From NCBI GenBank assembly GCA_003511945.1, contig DOJA01000039.1, positions 334 through 24,858 on the forward strand: a stretch of 24,525 nt of DNA, written 5' to 3'. The DNA comes from Phycisphaerales bacterium. GTDB lineage: Bacteria; Planctomycetota; Phycisphaerae; Phycisphaerales; UBA1924. The notes below the pieces were generated by a model. That model was not told the origin of the DNA. It ran no database searches and saw only the letters and a list, made by a program, of their open reading frames with translations. Position 1 is the first letter of the stretch. Each line of letters starts with the position of its first letter. Shown one piece after another: positions 15,493 to 22,716 of the stretch. The translations under genes and the position numbers were made by a program.

Positions 15493-15610
15493 GGCGGTAT
15501 GAATCGAGCGGAGGCCCGCAAGGGTTCCGGGGGGGCGGGGGGCGAGGGAGGGGGATCATCGCGTGGAACCGCGGGGCGGCCCGGGAATCTGAACTCCCAC
15601 GAAGGGAGCG

Positions 15611-15616
15611 AGTATA
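15611..15616 (-). promoter_or_regulatory. Candidate aspS -10 box with leader hairpin
   Basis: TATACT on the minus strand, giving a leader of about 110 nt before aspS. A small hairpin near the 5' end of that leader is formed by CTCCC (15594-15598) and GGGAG (15604-15608). No T-box sequence is present. Confidence 0.4.
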
Positions 15617-15644
15617 GCGGTGCGTGCCGTCCATTCCGTCGGCG

Positions 15645-15673
15645 TTGACAGCGCGTGGCTCCTCGGATTGACT
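15645..15673 (+). promoter_or_regulatory. Candidate lpxB promoter
   Basis: A perfect TTGACA (15645-15650) is followed after 17 nt by TTGACT (15668-15673), a poor -10. Transcription would begin within about 10 nt of the lpxB ATG at 15685, so the mRNA would be leaderless or nearly so. It is the only consensus -35 I found in the window. Confidence 0.4.
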
Positions 15674-15684
15674 GTGACGCCCCG

Positions 15685-16890
15685 ATGACCGAACCCCGCG
15701 CCCATCCCGTCTCGGTGCTGTTCACCGCGTTCGAGCCCAGCGGGGACGATCACGCCGCCCCGGTGATCGCGGAACTCCGCCGACGCCACCCGGACCTGGC
15801 GATCTACGCCTGGGGCGGCCCGAAGATGGCCCAGGCCGGCGCACGGATCATCCAACCCACCGGCGACGACGCGGTGGTCGGCATCCCCGGCTGGGAGACC
15901 ATCCGGCGCTATCTCCGCATCCGCAAGGACATCACCCGCTGGATGGACGAGCACCGCCCGACGGTCCACATCCCGGTCGATTCGCCCGGCGCGAACTTCA
16001 CGCTGGCCCGCAGCGCCAAGAAGCGCGGGCTGAAAGTGGTCCACCTCGTCGCGCCGCAGTTGTGGGCTTGGGGTCCGTGGCGGATCGGCAAGCTGCGGCG
16101 GTGCACCGACCTGGTCCTGTGCATCCTGCCCTTCGAGCAGGCGTGGTTCGAACAGCGGGGCGTTCGGACGCGGTTCATCGGGCACCCGCTGTTCGACGAG
16201 CCGCTGGACCTCGACCGGCTGGATCAGGAAGCGCGGGCGCTCCCCACGGGCGAGCACCGGCTCATCGTCCTCCCCGGCTCCCGGGCCGCGGAACTGCGCC
16301 GGAACTTCCCGGTGATGCTGGCTGCGTTCCGCGAACTGCGCCGGCGCCACCCCGGGCTCGTCGGGGTCGTCGGCGCGACGACCGACGCCGTCCGCGCCCA
16401 GCTGCAGGCCAAGGCCGACCTGCTGGGTGGCTGGCCCGAGGGGCTCGATGTGCAGGTCGGCAAGACCGACCTGCTCGCCCGCTGGGGCACGGTGGCGATG
16501 GCGGTCTCGGGCACCGTGGCGCTCCAGCTCACCAAGCAGCTCCGCCCGATGGTGGTGATGTACAAGACCAACGAGCTGTCGTGGAAATGTGCGGGGCAGT
16601 TCCTGCTGCGGGTGCCGTTCGTCGCGCTGCCCAACCTCATCGCCGGGCGCGAAGTGGTCACGGAGTTGTTCCCGTATTTCAAGGGGCACGAGCGACTGGT
16701 CGAGGCCGTGGACGCGCTCCTGTGCGGCCCTGAGCGCCAGGCCCGCCAGCGCCAGGGGCTGCAGGGCGTCTGTGCCGTGTTCGCCGGCCACCTCGCCAGC
16801 GCCTCGGCGGCGGACGCGATCGGGTCCGTCGCCGGGCTGCCCCCGGCCCCGCGCAGCGAGCCCCGGCGGGCCGTCCAGCAGTCAGCGTGA
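15685..16890 (+). CDS. lpxB: Lipid-A-disaccharide synthase
   Basis: GT19 glycosyltransferase joining UDP-2,3-diacylglucosamine and lipid X to make the lipid A disaccharide, a peripheral inner-membrane enzyme. 401 residues from ATG at 15685; an in-frame GTG at 15655 is less likely. Family blocks: FEPSGDDH (16-23, for the usual AGExSGD), GGPKMAQAG, VDSPGANF with Asp99, APQLWAWGP, FIGHPL, LPGSR (196-200) and SGTVALQ (275-281). The last has Gln281 where the family normally has Glu. Neither lpxA, lpxD nor lpxK is nearby. Its 3' end overlaps that of queG by 9 nt in convergent orientation. It implies an LPS-bearing outer membrane. Confidence 0.9.
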   Translation: MTEPRAHPVSVLFTAFEPSGDDHAAPVIAELRRRHPDLAIYAWGGPKMAQAGARIIQPTGDDAVVGIPGWETIRRYLRIRKDITRWMDEHRPTVHIPVDSPGANFTLARSAKKRGLKVVHLVAPQLWAWGPWRIGKLRRCTDLVLCILPFEQAWFEQRGVRTRFIGHPLFDEPLDLDRLDQEARALPTGEHRLIVLPGSRAAELRRNFPVMLAAFRELRRRHPGLVGVVGATTDAVRAQLQAKADLLGGWPEGLDVQVGKTDLLARWGTVAMAVSGTVALQLTKQLRPMVVMYKTNELSWKCAGQFLLRVPFVALPNLIAGREVVTELFPYFKGHERLVEAVDALLCGPERQARQRQGLQGVCAVFAGHLASASAADAIGSVAGLPPAPRSEPRRAVQQSA

Positions 16891-17952
16891 GGCGCGCACG
16901 CGATCGAGCACCATCCGGCATGCGTCCTTCACAAGGTCTGGCTCGCCTTCATCCCGCGTGAGTTGCTCCAGCCGGGCTCGCAGCGCCGGGATGTCGCGCC
17001 CGCGGAGCGCGTTGCCTGCGGCGATCGCGGCGTTCCGCTTCAGCATGTCCGGCCGCGCCCGACCCAGCGCCGTCCCCCGCACCGCGTCGCGGTGATCGTC
17101 GGGCGTCCAGCCCAGGACCTCCAGCAGGTCGAACGAATCGCGCCGGGGAGCGTACTCGGGCGCGGGCTCCCCGGCGTCGAAGGTGTCGCTCCGACCCGAG
17201 TTGTGCGGGCAGACCTCCTGGCAGATGTCGCAGCCGAAGATCAGCGGGCCGATGGCGGGGAAGAACTCGGGATCAATCGGCGCGCGGCGTTCGATCGTGA
17301 GATAGGCGATGCAGCGCGAGGCGTCCACGGAGTAGGGCGTGATCGCATGGGTCGGGCAGGCGTCGATGCACCGGGTGCATGTGCCGCAGTGGTCGGGGAA
17401 CGGGCGCGGGGGATCAGAGGGGCGCAGGTCGGCGGTCGAAAGGATGCCTCCGAGCAGCAGCCACGAGCCGCGGGCGGGATGGATGAGCAGGGTGTGCTTG
17501 CCGATCCAGCCCAGCCCGGCGCGGGCGGCGTGCTCGCGCTCCAGGATCGGCGCGGTGTCCACGAACGCCCGGAACTCCGCGCCGGGATATCGCGGGCGCA
17601 GGGCGTCGGCCAGCGCGTGGAGCCGGCGCTTCATGACCCGGTGATAATCCCGCCCCCGCGCGTAGCGGGCGATGCGCCCGTGCGCAGAGGGGAGGTCGGG
17701 ATCTCGCTCGCCCCGGCGGGCGTACTGGTCCGCCACCAGGAGAATCGAGCGGGCGCCCGCCAGCACGCGGCGCGGATCGGCGCGCAGGTCGGCGTGACGC
17801 TCGAGGTACCCCATGCTCCCGTGCTTGCCCTGCGCCAGCCACCGGTCGAACTCGACGCGGTGCTCCGACTCGCGCGCCCCGCAGACCCCCGCCAGCGCGA
17901 AGCCCATCGCCAGGGCGAGTTCAACCGCGTTGGACCCGTCGCTCTCGCTCAC
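16882..17952 (-). CDS. queG: Epoxyqueuosine reductase
   Basis: Cobalamin-dependent enzyme of the last step of queuosine synthesis, reducing epoxyqueuosine in the tRNA anticodon. 356 residues from GTG at 17952. Motifs: RYARGRDYH (cobalamin pocket), VDTAPILE with the proposed general acid Asp132, GWIGKHTLLI, and two ferredoxin-like 4Fe-4S sets, C189/C192/C195 with C248, and C241/C244 plus C214 with C199. A short HEAT-like C-terminus (about 290-356) binds tRNA in the family. TAGGAT ends 7 nt before the GTG, so transcription probably starts at the codon. Its last 9 nt overlap lpxB. No other que gene is in the window. Confidence 0.93.
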   Translation of the reverse strand: MSESDGSNAVELALAMGFALAGVCGARESEHRVEFDRWLAQGKHGSMGYLERHADLRADPRRVLAGARSILLVADQYARRGERDPDLPSAHGRIARYARGRDYHRVMKRRLHALADALRPRYPGAEFRAFVDTAPILEREHAARAGLGWIGKHTLLIHPARGSWLLLGGILSTADLRPSDPPRPFPDHCGTCTRCIDACPTHAITPYSVDASRCIAYLTIERRAPIDPEFFPAIGPLIFGCDICQEVCPHNSGRSDTFDAGEPAPEYAPRRDSFDLLEVLGWTPDDHRDAVRGTALGRARPDMLKRNAAIAAGNALRGRDIPALRARLEQLTRDEGEPDLVKDACRMVLDRVRASR

Positions 17953-17958
17953 GGGCTG

Positions 17959-17964
17959 ATCCTA
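17959..17964 (-). promoter_or_regulatory. -10-like TAGGAT box for leaderless queG
   Basis: TAGGAT on the minus strand, 6 nt before the GTG at 17952. Its AGGA core could alternatively serve as a Shine-Dalgarno at this spacing, so the two readings compete. Confidence 0.35.
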
Positions 17965-17987
17965 CGGGGGGCCGGGACGGGCCGGGC

Positions 17988-18024
17988 AAAAAGAAAGCGG
18001 GCGGACCCTTCAAGGCCCGCCCGC
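17988..18024 (-). terminator. Intrinsic terminator of the DUF11 lipoprotein gene
   Basis: On the minus strand an exact 8-bp GC stem (GCGGGCGG at plus 17997-18004 with CCGCCCGC at 18017-18024) encloses a 12-nt loop and is followed by UUUCUUUUU (17988-17996). This is the only textbook Rho-independent terminator in the window. It lies 33 nt after the stop codon and insulates queG from the strong-looking lipoprotein gene. Confidence 0.92.
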
Positions 18025-18056
18025 GTGGTCGATTGCTCACTCGCCCTCGGGCGAGA

Positions 18057-19721
18057 TCACTTGTACTGGTTGGTCGACTCGGTCTCTTCGATCGGGCGGG
18101 TGAACTGGTCGCTGGTCAGGGTCGTCTGGAAGCGGACATCGCCCTCGCCGGTGGCGCGGGTGACCACGCGGTACTCCGCGCGGGCCTTGGGAGCCAGCGA
18201 CGCGAGCGGCGCGAAGGTGACAACCTTGCCCTGCGCCGAGCCGGCAGTGGCGCCGGAGGCGGAGACGAACTCCTGGGCCGCGGGAACGGTGCAGGTCACG
18301 CGGATGTTCGTGCCCGGCGCGGAGCCCTGGTTGGTGACGATGATGAGGTAGGTCTCGTTGTCGCCCACGAGGAGGGGGTCGGAGATGTCGATGACTTCGA
18401 GCAGGATGGCCGGGATGCCGCGCAGGTTGGTGTTGCAGGTCGTGTTCACCGCGGTGGCGCACGCCGCCGAGGCGCTGGCCTGGACGCGGTAGTCACCCGC
18501 GTTCACCGGGCGGACCACCAGACTGACGCAGCGCTCCGCGTTGGGGGCGATGGAGCCCAGGCGGAAGGTCACATTGCCTCCGGCGACGGTGCCGCCGTCG
18601 GTCGCGCTGACGAAGGTGGCGCCGGCCGGCACATTGGCGGTCACCACGGTGTCGTTCGCGGGGGCGTCGCCGGTGTTCTTCACGCACAGGCGGTAGGTCA
18701 GGTCACGCCCGATGTACTCCGCCTCGCGGGCCTGGCACGCGATCGTGAGCACCGGCTGGCGGACGACGGTCGCGACGCTGTTCGAGTCGGCCTTCAGCCC
18801 GCCGGAGGAGGTCGCGGAGGCGACATTCTCGTAACGCCCGGTCTTGCTGGCCCGGACGACCGCGTTGAGCACCTTGGTCTCGCCCGCGCCGAGGTTGCCC
18901 GCGGGGATCTCGATCACATTCTTCCCGTCCGCCGTCGCCAGCCCGCTGGCCAGCTGGTCGCGGACGACCACATCACGAGCGACGCCCGTGCCGGTGTTCT
19001 TCACCTCGAACTGGATGTTGATCGCGTCGCACAGCAGCACCTCGGGGGTGATGGTCTTGCGCAGGGCGAGGGCCGGCTCGACGACCCGCACCGCGGCGCA
19101 CAGCGCGTTGTTGTACGACACCGTGATGCAGTCGGAGGCGGTCCCGATCTTGGTCGCCTTGGCCGAGATCGTGATGACCTCGGTCTCGCACGGACCCAGG
19201 TCGGCCAGCGCCCAGTTCAGGTTCCCGTCCCCGCCCTTGGTGAACGCGGGCTTGGAGGAAGCCACCTCCAGATTGTCGCGGCTCACCTGGGTGACCACCA
19301 CATTCTGCAGCGTCCCCTGGGTCAGGTTGGTCACATGGATCGTGTAGTCGTACGACTCGTTCAGCCGCACTTCCTTGGGGGTCACATGGTGCACCAGCAG
19401 CGCGCTGGTCCGGGCGTCACCCGTGGGGAAAGCCATCATCGACGCGCTCTGCGCGCCCGACATCGCCGGGGCGTACCCCGGGCACGGACCGACGGCGGCC
19501 GCCGGGACCACCCGCGCCGGGGCGGGCTCCGCGGCCCGGGCCGGCTGGACGGCGACGGGGGTGCTGCCCTCGTCGGTCCACCCGCTGTAGGACGGCGGCT
19601 TGGCGTACTCCGTGCTCCGCGATCCCTGGTCGCTGGCGCAGGCCGCCAGACCGATGATCCCGCCCAGCAGCAGGGCGGTCGTGGACAGGCCGCGGATGGA
19701 ACGCGTCACCTTGCTCCCCAT
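18057..19721 (-). CDS. OmcB-like lipoprotein with four DUF11 repeats
   Basis: 554 residues from ATG at 19721. That start is chosen because the GGAG upstream is 7 nt away; the ATG at 19727 would be only 1-2 nt from it. A lipoprotein signal ends in LAAC with Cys28, so the mature protein is lipid-anchored. A Pro/Ala-rich linker of about 70 residues follows, then four DUF11 beta-sandwich repeats (about 108-215, 220-315, 320-425, 435-540). Most contain Cys, as in GPCET, ASDC, LLCD, IACQ and RLCVKN. The last repeat (VIDISDPLLVGDNETY, VTNQGSAPGTN, ETESTNQY) closely parallels the C-terminus of chlamydial cysteine-rich outer-membrane protein OmcB as I remember it. Likely a structural envelope protein. 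It has its own terminator. Confidence 0.9.
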   Translation of the reverse strand: MGSKVTRSIRGLSTTALLLGGIIGLAACASDQGSRSTEYAKPPSYSGWTDEGSTPVAVQPARAAEPAPARVVPAAAVGPCPGYAPAMSGAQSASMMAFPTGDARTSALLVHHVTPKEVRLNESYDYTIHVTNLTQGTLQNVVVTQVSRDNLEVASSKPAFTKGGDGNLNWALADLGPCETEVITISAKATKIGTASDCITVSYNNALCAAVRVVEPALALRKTITPEVLLCDAINIQFEVKNTGTGVARDVVVRDQLASGLATADGKNVIEIPAGNLGAGETKVLNAVVRASKTGRYENVASATSSGGLKADSNSVATVVRQPVLTIACQAREAEYIGRDLTYRLCVKNTGDAPANDTVVTANVPAGATFVSATDGGTVAGGNVTFRLGSIAPNAERCVSLVVRPVNAGDYRVQASASAACATAVNTTCNTNLRGIPAILLEVIDISDPLLVGDNETYLIIVTNQGSAPGTNIRVTCTVPAAQEFVSASGATAGSAQGKVVTFAPLASLAPKARAEYRVVTRATGEGDVRFQTTLTSDQFTRPIEETESTNQYK

Positions 19722-19812
19722 ATGCATACTCCAGTCGTGCTCGTTCCGATCGCGGATCGCCCCGGGCCGCCCGCGCCCACTCGCGGTGCGTCAATCTGGA
19801 CCCGGGCCACCC

Positions 19813-19990
19813 TCAATCGGGGATGTCTTTGGCCCCAGGATGATACAGAGGCCCCATAAAATCCGCGAGCGGATAGGTGGAGCGGGTGTGGATAGGGTGA
19901 AATCCCAACCAGGCCAGATCTGGCTGACGCGCGCACCACTGATGAGTCACGGCGTCGTAAATCAATGGAAGCCAAGACTTTGAGTTGAAA
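19813..19990 (-). pseudogene. Possible 3' remnant of an unknown gene
   Basis: On the minus strand one frame reads a protein-like C-terminus of about 58 residues ending PLADFMGPLYHPGAKDIPD and a TGA stop at 19813. It is rich in Trp, His, Tyr and Asp rather than the Arg/Gly/Ala/Pro typical of shadow frames here, and the segment looks less GC-rich than its surroundings. It has no start of its own, because the fpg fragment begins at 19996 on the other strand. I do not recognise the family. It may be chance; the rest of the 274-nt gap from 19722 to 19995 shows nothing clear. Confidence 0.25.
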
Positions 19991-19995
19991 GCGCC

Positions 19996-20349
19996 ATGCC
20001 GGAACTCCCCGACATCGCCCGGTACCTGGCCTGTATGCGGCCGCGGGTGGTTGGAAGTGTGCTGAAGCGCTTTTCCACAATGGCCCCATTGTTCTTCCGC
20101 ACCGAGGATCCGCCCCCCCCCCCCCCCCACCCCAGCGGAGGCGCTGGAGGGGCGCGTGCGTTCCTCCGCAAGGAACCGCTCGGCAGGCGCGTGGTACTTG
20201 AGTTCGAGCGCGACTGCATCGCGGTCGTGCATCAGATGATCGGCGGCAAGTTCCAGTGGTCTGACGATCTCCCACTTCGAGCGGGGCGAACGAAACCACC
20301 ACGAAGCACCGCTCACCGCCCCACTTCGCTCATCCGGTGCGCGGGGTAG
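19996..20349 (+). pseudogene. Truncated formamidopyrimidine-DNA glycosylase (Fpg/Nei) fragment
   Basis: 117 codons from ATG at 19996. The N-terminus MPELPDIARYLACMRPRVVG is the Fpg/Nei signature, with catalytic Pro2 and Glu3. Homology continues through RAFLRKEPLGRRVVLEF and VVHQMIGGKFQW to about position 20265. The next 28 or so codons look unrelated and run into the 3' end of the oppositely oriented aldo/keto reductase gene. The helix-two-turn-helix and zinc finger are absent; full proteins have about 270-290 residues. A run of 16 C lies inside (20113-20128), coding for Pro, and the frame is kept across it. Most likely a deletion relic with no activity. Confidence 0.8.
20113..20128. repeat. 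Homopolymer of 16 C
   Basis: Sixteen consecutive C, followed by A and four more C. It lies within the truncated fpg fragment. At the length shown, the frames on both sides join; a change of one base would break them. Such tracts are slippage-prone in cells and error-prone in sequencing. Confidence 0.95.
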
Positions 20350-21353
20350 CGCTCTCCCGCCGCCGCCCCGGGCGGGAAGAGCCGGTCGAGCGTCGCCAGG
20401 TCGTGGCGTGACAGGTGGACATCCAGGGCCGCCACATTCTGTTCCAGGTACCTGCGGCGCTTCGTGCCGGGGATAGGGACGATCGAGAACCCCTCCGCGG
20501 CGTCCTCGCTCTCCGGCGCGTCGTTCTGGGCCGCCACCCACGCGAGCGCGAGTTGGGCGGCGCTGCACCCCTTCGCCTCGCCCATCATGCGGACCTCTTC
20601 GACGAGCCGCAGGTTGGCCTCGAAGTTCTCGCCCTGGAACCGCGGGTGCCCGCGGCGGGCGTCGGTGGGCGCGAAGGACTCGTTGTTCGTCACCGTACCC
20701 GTGAGCATGCCCCGCCCCAGCGGGCTGTAGGCCACAAAGCAGATCCCCAGCTCGCGGCACACAGGCAGCGTCGTGCCCTCGCAGTCGCGCGACCACAGCG
20801 AGTACTCCGTCTGCAGCGCCGCCACCGGGTGGACCGCGTGCGCGCGCCGGATGGTCTCCGCCCCCGCCTCCGAGAGCCCGATGGCTCTCACCTTGCCCTG
20901 CTGCACGAGTTCCTTCAGCGCGCCGACCGTCTCCTCGATGGGCGCCTTCGCGTCGACGCGGTGCTGGAAGTACAGGTCGATGTGGTCGAGCCCCAGGCGC
21001 CGGAGCGACGCATCGCAGCAGGCCTTCACATAGGGCGCGTCGCCCCGTGTGCCGATCCACGCGCGGTCCGCCCCGCGCACGAGCCCGAACTTGGTGGCGA
21101 TGACGAACTCATCGCGGTTCGCGGGCCAGCCCTTGAGCGAACGCAGGGCGCGCCCGACGAGTTCCTCGTTCGTGTGCGGCCCGTAGACATCCGCGGTGTC
21201 AAAGAAGTTGATGCCCAGGTCCACCGCGCGCCGGAAGGTGGCGAGGGACTCCTCGTCGTCGGGCACGCCGTAGAAGTCGGTCATCCCCATGCACCCCAGA
21301 CCGAGGGCGGAGACGGACAGACCGGACGCGCCGAGGGGGAGTTGGGGGATCAT
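20313..21353 (-). CDS. Aldo/keto reductase
   Basis: 346-residue NADPH-dependent TIM-barrel oxidoreductase of the YakC/AKR13 type. The catalytic tetrad is complete: Asp52 and Tyr57 (FFDTADVYG), Lys88 (IATKFG) and His131 (YFQHRVD). Family blocks ALGLGCMGMTDFYG, IGLSEAGAETIRRA, LQTEYSLWSRD, AYSPLGRGMLTG and IPGTKRRRYLEQN are present. The substrate is unknown. ATG at 21353 lies 27 nt after the PH-domain gene on the same strand, but a TAGAAT box 6 nt before the ATG suggests a second, leaderless start of transcription inside the operon. The C-terminus overlaps the out-of-family end of the fpg fragment. Confidence 0.93.
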   Translation of the reverse strand: MIPQLPLGASGLSVSALGLGCMGMTDFYGVPDDEESLATFRRAVDLGINFFDTADVYGPHTNEELVGRALRSLKGWPANRDEFVIATKFGLVRGADRAWIGTRGDAPYVKACCDASLRRLGLDHIDLYFQHRVDAKAPIEETVGALKELVQQGKVRAIGLSEAGAETIRRAHAVHPVAALQTEYSLWSRDCEGTTLPVCRELGICFVAYSPLGRGMLTGTVTNNESFAPTDARRGHPRFQGENFEANLRLVEEVRMMGEAKGCSAAQLALAWVAAQNDAPESEDAAEGFSIVPIPGTKRRRYLEQNVAALDVHLSRHDLATLDRLFPPGAAAGERYPAHRMSEVGR

Positions 21354-21359
21354 GGGGGG

Positions 21360-21365
21360 ATTCTA
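21360..21365 (-). promoter_or_regulatory. -10-like TAGAAT box for leaderless aldo/keto reductase
   Basis: TAGAAT on the minus strand, 6 nt before the ATG at 21353, in the 27-nt gap after the PH-domain gene. There is no Shine-Dalgarno between. Confidence 0.5.
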
Positions 21366-21380
21366 TCGAAGCGGCCCCCG

Positions 21381-21830
21381 TCACAGCAGGTCGTTGTCAG
21401 AGACATCCAGCTCCCGCACCCCCCGCTCGCGGCGCATCAGCTCCACCTGCTGACGGATGGTGTCGCGGACTTCCATCGGGCTCGCGATCGCCGGCAGGGT
21501 CAGCGTCGGGTGCGAGGCGTCGGAGGTCAGCAGCCGGATCGTGCCCAGCCCCACCAGCCGCTGGATGAACGGCTGGTCCAGCGTGATGTCCTTCACGCGG
21601 TAGAGCTCGATGTCGTCGAACCGGCGGCTCAGGATGCCGTCCTCCAGGCGCAGACGCTGGCTGGTCAGCACGAACTTCGTGCAGCGCGTCGCCAGCCAGC
21701 GGTAGGCCGCCCAGGGGATGGGGAGGATCAGCACGCACAGCGCGAAGGGGATGAAGTTCGTCCACTGGCTGGAGCGTCCCTGCCAGATGGGGGCCTCGGG
21801 GGCGGGGACCGGTTTGGAGGCGTTGCTCAT
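21381..21830 (-). CDS. Membrane-anchored bacterial PH-domain protein (YdbS/DUF304-like)
   Basis: 149 residues from ATG at 21830. An N-terminal hydrophobic segment (about 26-47, FIPFALCVLILPIPWAAYRW) is followed directly by a bacterial PH domain: TKFVLTSQRLRLEDGILSRR, then DIELYRVKDITLDQPFIQRL, then GTIRLLTSD and a C-terminal helix RDTIRQQVELMRR. This strand pattern is the bPH2 (DUF304) signature. Bacterial PH proteins are mostly membrane-associated and of unknown function. It lies 47 nt after ispD and 27 nt before the aldo/keto reductase on the same strand. The ribosome site is weak (AGGGAC). The longer open frame to 22433 is a shadow of ispD. Confidence 0.85.
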   Translation of the reverse strand: MSNASKPVPAPEAPIWQGRSSQWTNFIPFALCVLILPIPWAAYRWLATRCTKFVLTSQRLRLEDGILSRRFDDIELYRVKDITLDQPFIQRLVGLGTIRLLTSDASHPTLTLPAIASPMEVRDTIRQQVELMRRERGVRELDVSDNDLL

Positions 21831-21877
21831 GTCCCTGTTCTTCGGCGTTCCGGCGCGCGGTTTCGGAGCCGCTCGCG

Positions 21878-22669
21878 TCAGAACCGCTTGTGGACCGCCC
21901 GCCCCTCGGGCGGCTTGACGCCCAGGATCTTCCGCGCCATCTCCAGGTCCGGGGGGCGGGTGATCTTGATGTTCCTCGGATCGCCCTCGACCACCACCAC
22001 CGGCTCGCCTAGGCGCTCCACCAGCCCGGCGTCGTCGGTGCTCGACAGGTCGGGCTGCTCGTACGCCCGGCGCAGCAGGCCCGCCTCGAACACCTGGGGC
22101 GTCTGCACCAGCACCAGTCGCTCGCGGCTGACGGTCTCGACCACGCGGCGGACCTTGCTCCGGTCGCGCCCCGCGCCGCCCAGGATGGCGTCGAGCGGGT
22201 CGATGTCCTTGTCCACGACAGCGGCCGCCTCGACCCGCTTGAGCGTGTCGGGCACCTCGATCGCCGGGATCACCGCCGGGTGCTTCTCCGCGGCCGCCAG
22301 GACCCGCTCGATCAGCGCCTCGCTCGCGCAGGGGCGGGCGGCGTCGTGGACCGCGATGTGGGTGCAGTCCTCCGGGACCAGCGCGAGGGCGTTCTTCACC
22401 GTCTCGTAGCGGTGCGACTTCCCGCCCCGGCACACTCTCACGCCCAGCAGCCCGAGCTTGTCGCCGTGACGGGTCAGGAACTCGGGGTAGGCCTCGTCGG
22501 GGCCGGCGACGATGATGGCGGACACGCAGTCGAGCGCATTGAACAGTTCGACGGTCCGCTGGAGCACGGGGCGCCCGCCCATGTCCTCGTCGATCTTGGG
22601 ACGGACCCCCCCGCCGGCCGAGTAACGGCTCGAGGCGCCCGCCGCCGGGATGATCACCGCGAGGTTCAT
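21878..22669 (-). CDS. ispD: 2-C-methyl-D-erythritol 4-phosphate cytidylyltransferase
   Basis: MEP-pathway enzyme making CDP-methylerythritol for isoprenoids. 263 residues from ATG at 22669. Motifs: nucleotide-binding IIPAAGASSRY with Lys25 (VRPKI), GGKSHRYETVKNAL, metal-binding Asp109 in AVHDAARP, substrate-binding Arg in SKVRRVVETVSRERL, TPQVFEAGLL, STDDAGLVERLG, and GDPRNIKITRPPDLEMA. It is about 25 residues longer than E. coli IspD (236). The extra length is largely a charged segment around residues 145-165 (VVDKDIDPLDAILGGAGRDR), where E. coli has a tight turn. The nucleotide loop GGGVRPK is also longer than usual. First gene of the ispD, PH, aldo/keto reductase set. Confidence 0.93.
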   Translation of the reverse strand: MNLAVIIPAAGASSRYSAGGGVRPKIDEDMGGRPVLQRTVELFNALDCVSAIIVAGPDEAYPEFLTRHGDKLGLLGVRVCRGGKSHRYETVKNALALVPEDCTHIAVHDAARPCASEALIERVLAAAEKHPAVIPAIEVPDTLKRVEAAAVVDKDIDPLDAILGGAGRDRSKVRRVVETVSRERLVLVQTPQVFEAGLLRRAYEQPDLSSTDDAGLVERLGEPVVVVEGDPRNIKITRPPDLEMARKILGVKPPEGRAVHKRF

Positions 22670-22677
22670 CGGGGCGA

Positions 22678-22683
22678 ATCCTA
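22678..22683 (-). promoter_or_regulatory. -10-like TAGGAT box for leaderless ispD
   Basis: TAGGAT on the minus strand, 8 nt before the ATG at 22669, in the 47-nt divergent gap. It could also act as a weak Shine-Dalgarno through AGGA. Confidence 0.35.
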
Positions 22684-22701
22684 ACCGACCCGGCCCGTCG
22701 C

Positions 22702-22707
22702 TAAACT
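22702..22707 (+). promoter_or_regulatory. -10-like TAAACT box for leaderless amidotransferase
   Basis: TAAACT, 9 nt before the ATG at 22717, with no purine-rich ribosome site between. It shares the 47-nt divergent gap with the ispD box, which leaves no room for a leader on either side. Confidence 0.45.
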
Positions 22708-22716
22708 GAGCCCGCC

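Noticed and set aside
15493..15684. T-box or riboswitch upstream of aspS
   Set aside because: Only a 5-bp hairpin is visible; no T-box sequence and no anti-terminator pair.
18033..19859. 608-codon plus-strand open frame over the DUF11 gene
   Set aside because: Gly/Arg/Val-rich antisense shadow without domain features; the minus-strand frame has a lipobox, repeats and a terminator.
19895..19975. tRNA-like segment on the minus strand (D-arm-like bases giving an SSVVRA translation)
   Set aside because: No acceptor-stem pairing and no GTTCRANYC T-loop can be built around it.
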